From Streptosporangiaceae bacterium (GTDB taxonomy: Bacteria; Actinomycetota; Actinomycetes; Streptosporangiales; Streptosporangiaceae): a stretch of DNA of 12,859 bases. Under the pieces are notes generated by a model that made no database searches, was not told the origin of the DNA, and saw only the letters and a list, made by a program, of their open reading frames with translations. Where the stretch lies: the NCBI GenBank assembly GCA_030040815.1, contig JASHSZ010000006.1, positions 1 to 12,859 on the forward strand. The letters are read 5' to 3'. Below are positions 1 to 7,353 of this stretch, in pieces (position 1 is the stretch's first letter; the number at the start of each line of letters is the position of its first letter). The translations under genes and the position numbers were made by a program.

Positions 1-1
1 A

Positions 2-646
2 GCCAGCGGAGTGCTGACGGTGCGTACTGACGCCTCGACCTGGGTGCTGCCGCCGACGCGCGCGCTGTGGATCCCGGCTGGCTTGCGGCATGAGACGCTC
101 GCGGCGGGCGTGGCGACCATGCGCTCGGCGTACGTGCGCCCGGACCGCTGCCCGATCACCTGGACGGCGGCCACGCCGGTCGCGGCTACCCCGCTACTTG
201 CCGAGCTCATCGGCTACCTGGGCGAGCAGGACCTTGACGCGACGCGGCGCGCCAACGCCGAGGCGGTGCTCGTCGACGTGCTGGAACCCGTCGCGATGAC
301 CACCGTGGAAGTGCGCACTCCGGAGGACGATCGAGCCCGGCGGGTCGCCGAAGCGCTGTCGGCCAATCCGGCCGACGACCGGACGCTTGCCGAGTGGGGC
401 CACGATGTCGGTGCCAGCGAGCGCACCCTCGCCCGGGCGTTCCTGGCCGGAACCGGCGTCAACTTCGGCCGGTGGCGCACGCTGCTGCGGGTGCAGATGG
501 CGCTGCACGCGCTCGCCGATGGCGAGCCGGTCGGCAACGTGGCCAGGCGCGTCGGCTACGACTCCGACAGCGCGTTCGTCCAGGCGTTCCGCCGTGAAAC
601 AGGGGTAACGCCAGCCGCCTACTTCCGCAGCCCCGGGCAGGGCTGA
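2..646 (+). CDS. AraC-family transcriptional regulator, 5' end missing
   Basis: This is the C-terminal part of a one-component regulator; the frame is open to the left edge, so the true start lies outside. The first codon that could serve as a start is a GTG at 11, but the encoded segment (WVLPPTRALWIPAG, about residues 11-24 from that GTG) is the middle of an AraC-type N-terminal cupin sensor, so the GTG is internal. The C-terminal third carries the two AraC helix-turn-helix units: LAEWGHDVGASERTLARAF (about 125-143), then a second unit around GNVARRVGYDSDSAFVQAFRRETG (about 176-199), ending in the typical GVTPAAYFR. The family binds promoter DNA and responds to a small ligand through the cupin. 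The target is unknown. The gene converges on the DMT transporter gene with a 45-bp gap that contains no obvious terminator. Confidence 0.9.
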   Translation, partial: ASGVLTVRTDASTWVLPPTRALWIPAGLRHETLAAGVATMRSAYVRPDRCPITWTAATPVAATPLLAELIGYLGEQDLDATRRANAEAVLVDVLEPVAMTTVEVRTPEDDRARRVAEALSANPADDRTLAEWGHDVGASERTLARAFLAGTGVNFGRWRTLLRVQMALHALADGEPVGNVARRVGYDSDSAFVQAFRRETGVTPAAYFRSPGQG

Positions 647-691
647 GGCCGAGAGCGTCAGCCAAAGGGCGAGGCGGCGAACAGGTCGCGG

Positions 692-1591
692 TCAGGCGGC
701 GATCAGCGCGATCCCGACGACCGCGAGCAGCAGTCCGGCCTGCTGCGTACGCCGCATCCGCTCCCGGAGCGCGAGCCGGGCCAGCAGCACCGTGACCCCT
801 GGATAGAGCGACGTGAGCACCACCGCAGGGCCGAGCAAGCCGGCCCTGGTCGCGAGGACGTAACTGATGTTGGCTGCGGCGTCGAGGGCTCCGGCGCCGA
901 CCACAGCGGCGAACAGGGGCCAGCCGGCTCGCCATGTGACGGGCCTGGCCTTCATGACGAGCGCCGCCACGACGTAGATGACGAGGCCCGCACACCGAGC
1001 GGCGAGCGCCGGCCAGAAGGCGCCGGTCTCACCCCCGTTCCGGATGAAGAGGAAGAACAAGCCGAACGCCGCGCCGCTCCCGAGCCCCAGTCCGACGCCG
1101 CGCAGCCGAAGCGACCAGCCGGCGCCGGACGGTCGTGGTCGGCCGGCCACCGCCTCCGCCACCTCGGATGGGCGCGCACCGGAGCTCACCAGCACCGTGG
1201 CCGCGAGGCAGAGCAGTGCCCCGACGTAGACGGCAGCTGCCGGGCGCTCGCCCTCTGCTACGGCCACGCCCACCGGGAGCAGGGTCGATGCCAGCGCCGA
1301 CACGGGCGAGACGACACTCATCGGCCCGGCCGCGAGGCCGGCGTAGAAGAGCATTAGCCCGATGCCGCCGATGGCGCCGGCCGCGAGTCCCCACTCGATG
1401 CCGATGGCGCGCGGGGGGCCGCCCGCCAGCAGCGCGGCCGGCACCTGCACGACGACGCCCGCGACGCCGGCCGTCAGCAATACCGCAACCAGCGCGGCCC
1501 GGCGGGTGGCGGCGCCGCCGAGGAAGTCGGCGCTACCGTAGAGCAGCGCAGCGCCGAGTGCGAGGATGATCAGCAAGACGTCCCCGGTCAT
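692..1591 (-). CDS. DMT-superfamily (EamA-like) membrane transporter
   Basis: The protein has 299 aa and is almost entirely hydrophobic, with about ten predicted membrane helices in two halves separated by a charged loop (ARPSEVAEAVAGRPRPSGAG, about residues 150-170). This is the 5+5 helix layout of the EamA/DMT family of small-metabolite exporters. N-terminal ALLYGSADFLGG and C-terminal VVLTSLYPGVTVLLARLALRER are characteristic of the family. The frame is open further upstream to 1714, but that extension is basic and crosses the spacer. The ATG at 1591, immediately before the first membrane helix, is the sensible start. It has no Shine-Dalgarno sequence and may be leaderless. The gene is divergent from an XRE-cupin regulator, a pairing that suggests regulator-controlled export of a metabolite. 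The substrate cannot be read from the sequence. Confidence 0.88.
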   Translation of the reverse strand: MTGDVLLIILALGAALLYGSADFLGGAATRRAALVAVLLTAGVAGVVVQVPAALLAGGPPRAIGIEWGLAAGAIGGIGLMLFYAGLAAGPMSVVSPVSALASTLLPVGVAVAEGERPAAAVYVGALLCLAATVLVSSGARPSEVAEAVAGRPRPSGAGWSLRLRGVGLGLGSGAAFGLFFLFIRNGGETGAFWPALAARCAGLVIYVVAALVMKARPVTWRAGWPLFAAVVGAGALDAAANISYVLATRAGLLGPAVVLTSLYPGVTVLLARLALRERMRRTQQAGLLLAVVGIALIAA

Positions 1592-1594
1592 TTC

Positions 1595-1609
1595 ACTAGA
1601 CTGTATAGT
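1595..1609. promoter_or_regulatory. Candidate operator dyad overlapping divergent -10 boxes
   Basis: ACTAGACTGTATAGT is a 15-bp inverted repeat centred on T1602 with one mismatched pair. It contains, on the minus strand, TACAGT (1600-1605), which ends 8 nt before the transporter ATG. On the plus strand it contains TATAGT (1604-1609), a possible -10 for the XRE-cupin gene. No convincing -35 is seen on either side. A regulator bound here would cover both promoters. The dyad is seen directly; the binding is inferred. Confidence 0.5.
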
Positions 1610-1621
1610 CCACCATACCGA

Positions 1622-1635
1622 CCGGGACGTCCCGG
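1622..1635. promoter_or_regulatory. Perfect 14-bp palindrome in the DMT/XRE divergent spacer
   Basis: CCGGGACGTCCCGG reads identically on both strands. It lies about 40 bp upstream of the XRE-cupin ATG, between that gene's candidate -10 and its start. It could be a second operator, most simply for the adjacent XRE-cupin protein, or a hairpin in the regulator's 5' leader. GC-rich palindromes of this length can arise by chance in such DNA, so the role is uncertain. Confidence 0.4.
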
Positions 1636-1674
1636 CGTCATGCCAATAACGGCGCAGATGAGAAGGGCGCGTAC

Positions 1675-2259
1675 ATGGCCGACACCGCCGAGCCGGCTGA
1701 CATATCCGGCGCACTGGCGCGGACGGTCGCGGCCCTGCGGGCCGAGCGCGGCTGGTCGCTCGACGCGCTAGCCGGCCGGTCGGGGGTCAGCAAGGGCGTG
1801 CTCGTCGCGGTGGAGCAAGGCCGGTCCAACCCGAACCTGGCCACGCTCGCGCGGATCGGCGACGCCTTCGGCGTCCCGGTAACCCGGCTGCTCGAGGGTG
1901 CCGACGAGGCTGTCGTCAGGGTCAGCAGCCAGGCTGACGCGCGCGTGCTGTGGACCGGGTCAGCCGGGGGCACCGGCACGATCATCGCGGCCACGCCGCC
2001 GCCGTGGGCCGCGGAGCTGTGGCGGTGGCAGCTGGAACCGGGGGAGAGGTTCGGCGGCGAGTCGCATGCACCCGGCCTGCGGGAGCTGACAGTCGTGGAG
2101 TCGGGCGAGCTGACGCTGACGGTGGCTGGCCGGATCTATCGGCTCGGCCCCGGCGAGGGCGCACGGTTCCCCGGCGACCTGCCGCACGGCTACGCCAACG
2201 AGGGCGGCGACCGGGCGGTGCTGACAATGGTGTGCGTTATCCCGCCCGCGGTCAGCTGA
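1675..2259 (+). CDS. XRE-family regulator with C-terminal cupin domain
   Basis: The protein has 194 aa. Residues about 14-74 form a Cro/C1-type helix-turn-helix (LRAERGWSLDALAGRSGVSK, then VAVEQGRSNPNLATLARI). Residues about 118-190 form a cupin beta-barrel with GERFGGESHAPGLRELTVVE and GDLPHGYANEGG; His131, Glu137 and His171 are possible metal or ligand contacts. This architecture is common in regulators of transporters and small-molecule catabolism. The ATG at 1675 is preceded by a purine-rich GAGAAGGG (1660-1667) at 7 nt, which fixes the start. It is divergent from the DMT transporter and is the obvious candidate to control it and itself through the spacer dyads. Its last 8 bases overlap the convergent YcaQ-like gene, the two stops sharing the palindrome TCAGCTGA. 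Confidence 0.9.
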   Translation: MADTAEPADISGALARTVAALRAERGWSLDALAGRSGVSKGVLVAVEQGRSNPNLATLARIGDAFGVPVTRLLEGADEAVVRVSSQADARVLWTGSAGGTGTIIAATPPPWAAELWRWQLEPGERFGGESHAPGLRELTVVESGELTLTVAGRIYRLGPGEGARFPGDLPHGYANEGGDRAVLTMVCVIPPAVS

Positions 2260-3376
2260 CCGCACGGCGGCAGCACGCCGCGAGCATGAGGTCCAGCCCG
2301 AGCCAATGCGCCAGATCCTTGATCTCCTGATCGACTGCGGCGGTCATGGCAGGGCTGAACGGAGCGTCCTGGTGTATCGCATCGACCCTGAGCACGCCGA
2401 CGTCCCGGTCGGCGGTCGCATCGAGCTTCCCAACGAGCCGATCGCCATACAGGATCGGCAGGGCGAAGTAACCCCAGCGCCGCTTCGCGGCGGGCTTGTA
2501 CATCTCGAGCTGGTAGTCGAACTCGAAGAGTTCCGCCATCCGCTTGCGGTCGAAAACGAGCCGGTCGAGGGGTGATAGCAGCGCAGTGCGGCCGGAGAAC
2601 GGCTGGTCAAGCACAGCAGGATCCACCCGCCACTCGCCCCTGACACCGTCGACCACGGCGGGCTCCCCGGCCTCGCGCACGTCGGCCGGCTCGACGCCAC
2701 ACTCGGGCCCGCGTGCGCGAGCGATGCCGAGAGACCGTAGTCGGCGCTCGTCGCGACGGCGCCGCGCCTCAGCCACCGGCACGCTCGGCTCGTCCGGGTA
2801 GACCCGCTCGGCCAGGTCCCACAGTCGGTCACGCCCGCGCCACCCGGCCATCGCGACCTCGCCGCGGCGCGCCATGATGTCCAGCAGTGCCGACACACTG
2901 CGGTTGTTATTCCAGCCGCTGGACCGCCACGGAACCGCGCAGGTGTCTGGCAGGTCCCGTACCGCCAGCGGCCCGTCGGAGCCGAGCCGATGCAGGACGT
3001 CCAGCCGACACTCGTCGTTGGCCTGCAGCCATCTCAGAGTGGCTTTCTGCCAGTCGCGCAGCGGCCCGGGCCCGGGCCACCCGGCCATGTCGCCGGTGTA
3101 CAGCGCCAGATCCTCGCTAGGCCTGATCATCCCGCGCAGCTCGATCAGCGTCCGGTCCCTGAGCGCGGCAGCCAGCTCGCCCGGCGAGTAGGACGATCCG
3201 AGGCGGCTCCACGCGATGAGGTCGGCGTTCGGCGCGACAGCTGCTGTGTGGTCGTGCTGCAGCAGCGTCAGGCCGCGCACAACCTCCAGCAGGCCGTCCG
3301 GCCTGGTGGCGTCCAGCAGTTGTGCGCGCACGGCTATCCGGCGCGCATCCGCACGCGAGAGCTCGTGCAGCGTCAC
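2252..3376 (-). CDS. Winged-helix YcaQ/AlkZ-superfamily DNA glycosylase-like protein
   Basis: The 374-aa protein matches the HTH_42/YcaQ family, whose studied members (AlkZ, YcaQ/AlkX) excise alkylated bases or unhook interstrand crosslinks. Family signatures are the N-terminal LLQHDHTAAVAPNADLIAWS (residues 38-57), the LWDLAERVYP winged-helix segment near the middle, and the C-terminal LLSPLDRLVFDRKR, FDYQLEMYKPAAKRRWGYFA and YGDRLVGKLDATADR. In characterised relatives the N-terminal motif is Q-x-Q or Q-x-D and carries the catalytic polar residues. Here it reads Q40-H41-D42, of the YcaQ (Q-x-D) sort, with His in a position that is usually hydrophobic. The start is GTG with no Shine-Dalgarno sequence but a TAGCCT -10-like box 6 nt upstream. 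It lies 17 bp downstream of the 190-aa unknown gene on the same strand. Assignment to the family is firm; glycosylase activity is inferred. Confidence 0.87.
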   Translation of the reverse strand: MTLHELSRADARRIAVRAQLLDATRPDGLLEVVRGLTLLQHDHTAAVAPNADLIAWSRLGSSYSPGELAAALRDRTLIELRGMIRPSEDLALYTGDMAGWPGPGPLRDWQKATLRWLQANDECRLDVLHRLGSDGPLAVRDLPDTCAVPWRSSGWNNNRSVSALLDIMARRGEVAMAGWRGRDRLWDLAERVYPDEPSVPVAEARRRRDERRLRSLGIARARGPECGVEPADVREAGEPAVVDGVRGEWRVDPAVLDQPFSGRTALLSPLDRLVFDRKRMAELFEFDYQLEMYKPAAKRRWGYFALPILYGDRLVGKLDATADRDVGVLRVDAIHQDAPFSPAMTAAVDQEIKDLAHWLGLDLMLAACCRRAVS

Positions 3377-3382
3377 CAGCCC

Positions 3383-3388
3383 AGGCTA
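3383..3388 (-). promoter_or_regulatory. Candidate leaderless -10 box for the YcaQ-like gene
   Basis: On the minus strand TAGCCT (TANNNT) sits exactly 6 nt before the GTG at 3376, inside the 17-bp gap after the preceding gene. With usual actinobacterial spacing, transcription would start at or next to the GTG itself. No Shine-Dalgarno sequence or clear -35 is present. It would give this gene its own transcript within the apparent operon. Confidence 0.4.
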
Positions 3389-3393
3389 GACGC

Positions 3394-3966
3394 TCAGAAC
3401 GCCTGATGGCCCGGCGGCGTAGCGTCCTGGCCTGGGGTCACCTGGCGGGCCTCCAGATCGGGGTCACGCAGCAAGTCGGCGACGAGGCGGGCAGAGCCAC
3501 CGACACAGCTCCAGTCGTCGTCCCACAAGGTGGACAACAACCAGGACTGGTCGGCAGGAAACATCAGGTCAGGCAGAGCTCCCTTCGCGAACGGTCCGAT
3601 CTCGTCGACAGGCCGCCGCCAGGTAGCCGCCTGCTGTGGTCCCGCCTCGACCAGCATGTAGCGCCAGCCATGGTGCAAGGTCACCATCGGCGCGCCGGGA
3701 AATACGACGTCGTGCACACCGGTGTCGAGATATCCGAGCCACCATGGCTGGTTCGCCGAGTTCCGCTTCAGGACCGCGAGCACCGCCCGGTCGTGTCGCA
3801 GCTGCCGCTGGCCTCCGCCCGGCAGCACCAGCGTCGCGTAGGCCTCAAAAACCTGGGGGATGGCGGCGCTGATGGTCATGCCTATGGACGTGCCGTCATC
3901 GATCCAGGCGACCTCGGCGCTGGTGCCGACCCGCCACGTCTGGCCGTCCTTGGCCACGGTGTGCAC
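3394..3966 (-). CDS. Conserved-looking hypothetical protein, 190 aa
   Basis: I do not recognise a named family. The protein looks soluble and globular, with no signal peptide or membrane helix. It is rich in Trp and acidic residues: TWRVGTSAEVAWIDDG (10-25), NQPWWLGYLDTG (72-83), VTLHHGWRYMLVEAGP (95-110), PDLMFPADQSWLLSTLWDDD (132-151). Regular codon use and position between two same-strand genes support a real gene. The GTG start has no Shine-Dalgarno sequence but a TAACCT box 7 nt upstream. The same frame stays open upstream of this GTG and reads AYEPADNLIFV directly before it, which looks protein-like, but the frame contains no ATG, GTG or TTG to begin it (see findings). It lies 35 bp downstream of the MerR gene and 17 bp upstream of the YcaQ-like gene. 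No function is proposed. Confidence 0.75.
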   Translation of the reverse strand: MHTVAKDGQTWRVGTSAEVAWIDDGTSIGMTISAAIPQVFEAYATLVLPGGGQRQLRHDRAVLAVLKRNSANQPWWLGYLDTGVHDVVFPGAPMVTLHHGWRYMLVEAGPQQAATWRRPVDEIGPFAKGALPDLMFPADQSWLLSTLWDDDWSCVGGSARLVADLLRDPDLEARQVTPGQDATPPGHQAF

Positions 3967-3973
3967 GAAGATC

Positions 3974-3979
3974 AGGTTA
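3974..3979 (-). promoter_or_regulatory. Candidate leaderless -10 box for the 190-aa gene
   Basis: TAACCT on the minus strand ends 7 nt before the GTG at 3966, in the 35-bp gap after the MerR stop codon. The spacing fits a leaderless transcript beginning at the GTG. It supports that GTG as the start, although a conserved-looking in-frame extension argues otherwise. Confidence 0.35.
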
Positions 3980-4001
3980 TCGGCAGGCTCATACGCGCGA
4001 C

Positions 4002-4430
4002 TTAGGCGCGAGTCGGCAAGCGCTGGCCAGAGCCGGGCCGGTCTCCGAGGCGGAGCAGCCGCTGCGCCCGTTCCTGCTCGAAGTCGAGCGCGCGGGCCGG
4101 TGGCGGCTGAATGCGGCCGATACGCCGGCCGAACTCGGCCACGTCGGCGCGGACGCGCGGGTCCGCCAGTACCCGGATGCCGAAGGCGAGTGCCGCCGGG
4201 CTGATGTCGTAGCGTCGCTCTAGTGACACACCAAGCGCGACGGCAGCCAAGTCGGCGCTGGTGAACTGGCGGTGCTGGCCTGCCGCGGGCAGCTCGGCCG
4301 GTCCGGCCGACCGCCGCGCTGCTGGCCGCCGGGCGGCGTGACGGAGCGACGGCAGCAGGCCGAGGGACTCCCGGTACCGCAGCATCCGCGGAGTCATGTC
4401 CAGCCGCCGGGCTGCATCGGTGATGCGCAC
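4002..4430 (-). CDS. MerR-family transcriptional regulator
   Basis: The 142-aa protein opens with the MerR DNA-binding domain: [20 protein letters not shown] (residues 2-21), SLGLLPS, then [12 protein letters not shown] (53-64). MerR proteins act as dimers that distort promoters with overlong -35/-10 spacing. Between the first helix-turn-helix and the HRQFT segment lies an unusual Ala/Arg/Pro-rich insertion (about residues 28-52). The C-terminal part ([18 protein letters not shown], then [17 protein letters not shown], 113-129) is helical and short, with no obvious metal-binding Cys cluster or large ligand domain, so the signal is unknown. The GTG start has no Shine-Dalgarno sequence and a TAGATT -10 box 6 nt upstream. 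It is divergent from sahH across a 129-bp spacer and heads a minus-strand gene string. Control of sahH and of itself is the simplest inference. Confidence 0.85.
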   Translation of the reverse strand: MRITDAARRLDMTPRMLRYRESLGLLPSLRHAARRPAARRSAGPAELPAAGQHRQFTSADLAAVALGVSLERRYDISPAALAFGIRVLADPRVRADVAEFGRRIGRIQPPPARALDFEQERAQRLLRLGDRPGSGQRLPTRA

Positions 4431-4433
4431 GGA

Positions 4434-4444
4434 GTTAATCTAAC
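4434..4444. promoter_or_regulatory. Inverted repeat overlapping the leaderless merR-type promoter
   Basis: GTTAATCTAAC is an inverted repeat with 4-bp arms (GTTA/TAAC). On the minus strand it contains TAGATT (4437-4442), a TANNNT -10 box 6 nt upstream of the GTG at 4430, so transcription would begin at the start codon. A protein bound at the repeat would block or remodel that promoter, as expected for autoregulation by a MerR protein. Confidence 0.45.
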
Positions 4445-4447
4445 ATT

Positions 4448-4460
4448 TTTCTGTCAGAAA
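4448..4460. promoter_or_regulatory. Perfect 13-bp dyad in the MerR/sahH spacer
   Basis: TTTCTGTCAGAAA is a perfect inverted repeat centred on T4454, placed in the only A/T-rich stretch of the spacer and 18 bp from the regulator's GTG. MerR-family operators are dyads of this sort within the controlled promoter. This is the best candidate binding site for the divergent regulator. A plus-strand promoter for sahH is not clear: TAACAT (4441-4446) and TAGCGT (4498-4503) both fit TANNNT, neither with a good -35. Confidence 0.45.
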
Positions 4461-4505
4461 CTTGAATTCGGGCGTGCAATCGTCGGCCTGGCTGCCGTAG
4501 CGTCG

Positions 4506-4547
4506 TGCTGTGGCGCCGCTCGCGCGCCCGTCAGCAGAGGGAAACTC
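4506..4547 (+). promoter_or_regulatory. Possible structured 5' leader of sahH (two hairpins before the RBS)
   Basis: TGCTG (4506-4510) can pair with CAGCA (4532-4536), and inside it GGCGC (4512-4516) with GCGCC (4524-4528), giving a two-part stem around a 7-nt loop. Immediately after, GAG/CTC (4537-4539 and 4545-4547) enclose GGAAA. The AAGGAG ribosome site begins at 4548. I could not match this to the SAH riboswitch or another known class. It may be a simple leader structure or chance pairing in GC-rich sequence. Confidence 0.3.
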
Positions 4548-4559
4548 AAGGAGTTCTGC

Positions 4560-6002
<1,443 letters not shown>

Positions 6003-6074
6003 CCGCCGGGACGACTCGGAGGACCGTTCCGCCGCGTCAACACCGCCGGGCGGCAGGCCGACGTCTGACATAGC

Positions 6075-6112
6075 CGATCCGGGGCTGGCCCTCGCGGGCC
6101 AGCCCGGGATCG
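6075..6112 (+). other. Long stable hairpin just after the sahH stop, inside the paralogue frame
   Basis: CGATCC-G-GGGCTGGCCC (6075-6091) pairs with GGGCCAGCCC-G-GGATCG (6096-6112) around a TCGC tetraloop: 16 pairs and one G-G mismatch. It begins 73 nt after the sahH stop and 107 nt after the paralogue ATG. No T-run follows, so it is not a classic intrinsic terminator. It could attenuate read-through, mark or protect the sahH mRNA 3' end, or slow ribosomes at the paralogue's start. It encodes the variable residues 36-48 of the paralogue. Confidence 0.6.
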
Positions 6113-7353
6113 CCTGGGCGGAGCGCGCGATGCCTGTCCTCGGCATGCTGCGCGCGGACTTCGCCGAGCAGCAGCCGTTCGCCGGCCTGACCATCGCCTG
6201 CTGCCTGCACGTCACGGCCGAGACCGCGGTGCTGATCCGCACGCTGACGGCGGGTGGCGCGCAGGTGCACCTGGCCGCGTCGAACCCGCTGTCGACGCAG
6301 GACGACATCGCCGCGGCGCTGGCCGCCGAGCCTGCAGTCACCGTGCAGGCCCGATCGGGCGTGGACCGCGCGACGTACTACGACCACATCCACCGCGTCC
6401 TCGACTGCGCGCCCGATCTGCTGATGGACGACGGCTGCGACCTGGTCAACACGCTGCACGAGGACCGCGCCGAGCTGGCCGACCGGGTGCGCGGCGGGTG
6501 CGAGGCGACCTCGAGCGGCGCGGCCAGGCTGCGGCGGATGGCCGTCGCCGGTTCGCTGCGGTTCCCGGTCGTCGTCGCCGAGCGGTCGGCGATCAGCCGG
6601 ATCGTCGACCACAAGTACGGCACCGGTCAGTCGGTGCTCGACGGGATCCTGCGCGCCACCAACACTCTGGTCGCGGGCAAGACCGTTGTCGTGGCGGGCT
6701 TCGGGGCGTGCGGCTCGGGCATCGCGGAACGGGCCCGAGGGCTCGGTGCGCAGGTGATCGTCACCGAGGTGGACCCGGTCCGCGCCCTCGGTGCGCTGCT
6801 CGAGGGCTTTAGGGTGCTGCCGATGAGCGCCGCCGCGCCGCTGGCGGAGCTCATCATCACCGCGACCGGATCGCGCGACGTACTCAGCACGGCCGAGCTC
6901 GCGGCGCTGCCCGACGGGGCCATGCTGGCCAACGCTGGCCACTTCGACGTCGAGATCGACGTAGCCGCCCTCGCTGGCCTCGCCGTGGAGGTACACCCCG
7001 GTGTCCGGCCGTACGCGGACGAGTACGTGCTCGTCGATGGCAGGCGGCTGATTCTGCTGGCCGAGGGGCGTGTCGTCAACCTCGTAGCGGGCGAGGGAAA
7101 CCCGGCTGCGGTCATGGACACCTCGTTCGCGGTGCAGGCGCTGGCGCTGGCCTGGCTCGCCGCCGGGCTTGAGCCGGCCGTCGGCGAGGGCGATGCCGCC
7201 GCGCGTGGCCGGGTGCTGCACGTGCCGGAGGAAATCGACGCGCAGGTCGCGAGCCTCGCACTGGCATCGCTGGGCACCAGGATCGACACGCTCACCAAGG
7301 AGCAGCAGCGCTACCTGGAGTCGTGGCGGCAGGGCTCCTGAGCGCGCGCATCG

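Noticed and set aside
1592..1714. N-terminal extension of the DMT transporter to 1714
   Set aside because: It would be a basic, Cys/Arg-rich leader across the promoter spacer and into the divergent gene; the ATG at 1591 begins right at the first membrane helix.
6130..6132. ATG at 6130 as the start of the SahH paralogue
   Set aside because: It would remove the conserved IAWAERA segment before MPVLGML; the ATG at 5968 with CGGAG upstream is better.
6622..6624. Thr219 in place of the active-site Cys195 in the SahH paralogue
   Set aside because: Short archaeal/Thermotoga-type SahHs normally have Thr in the YGTGQS context, so this change alone is a type marker, not degeneration.
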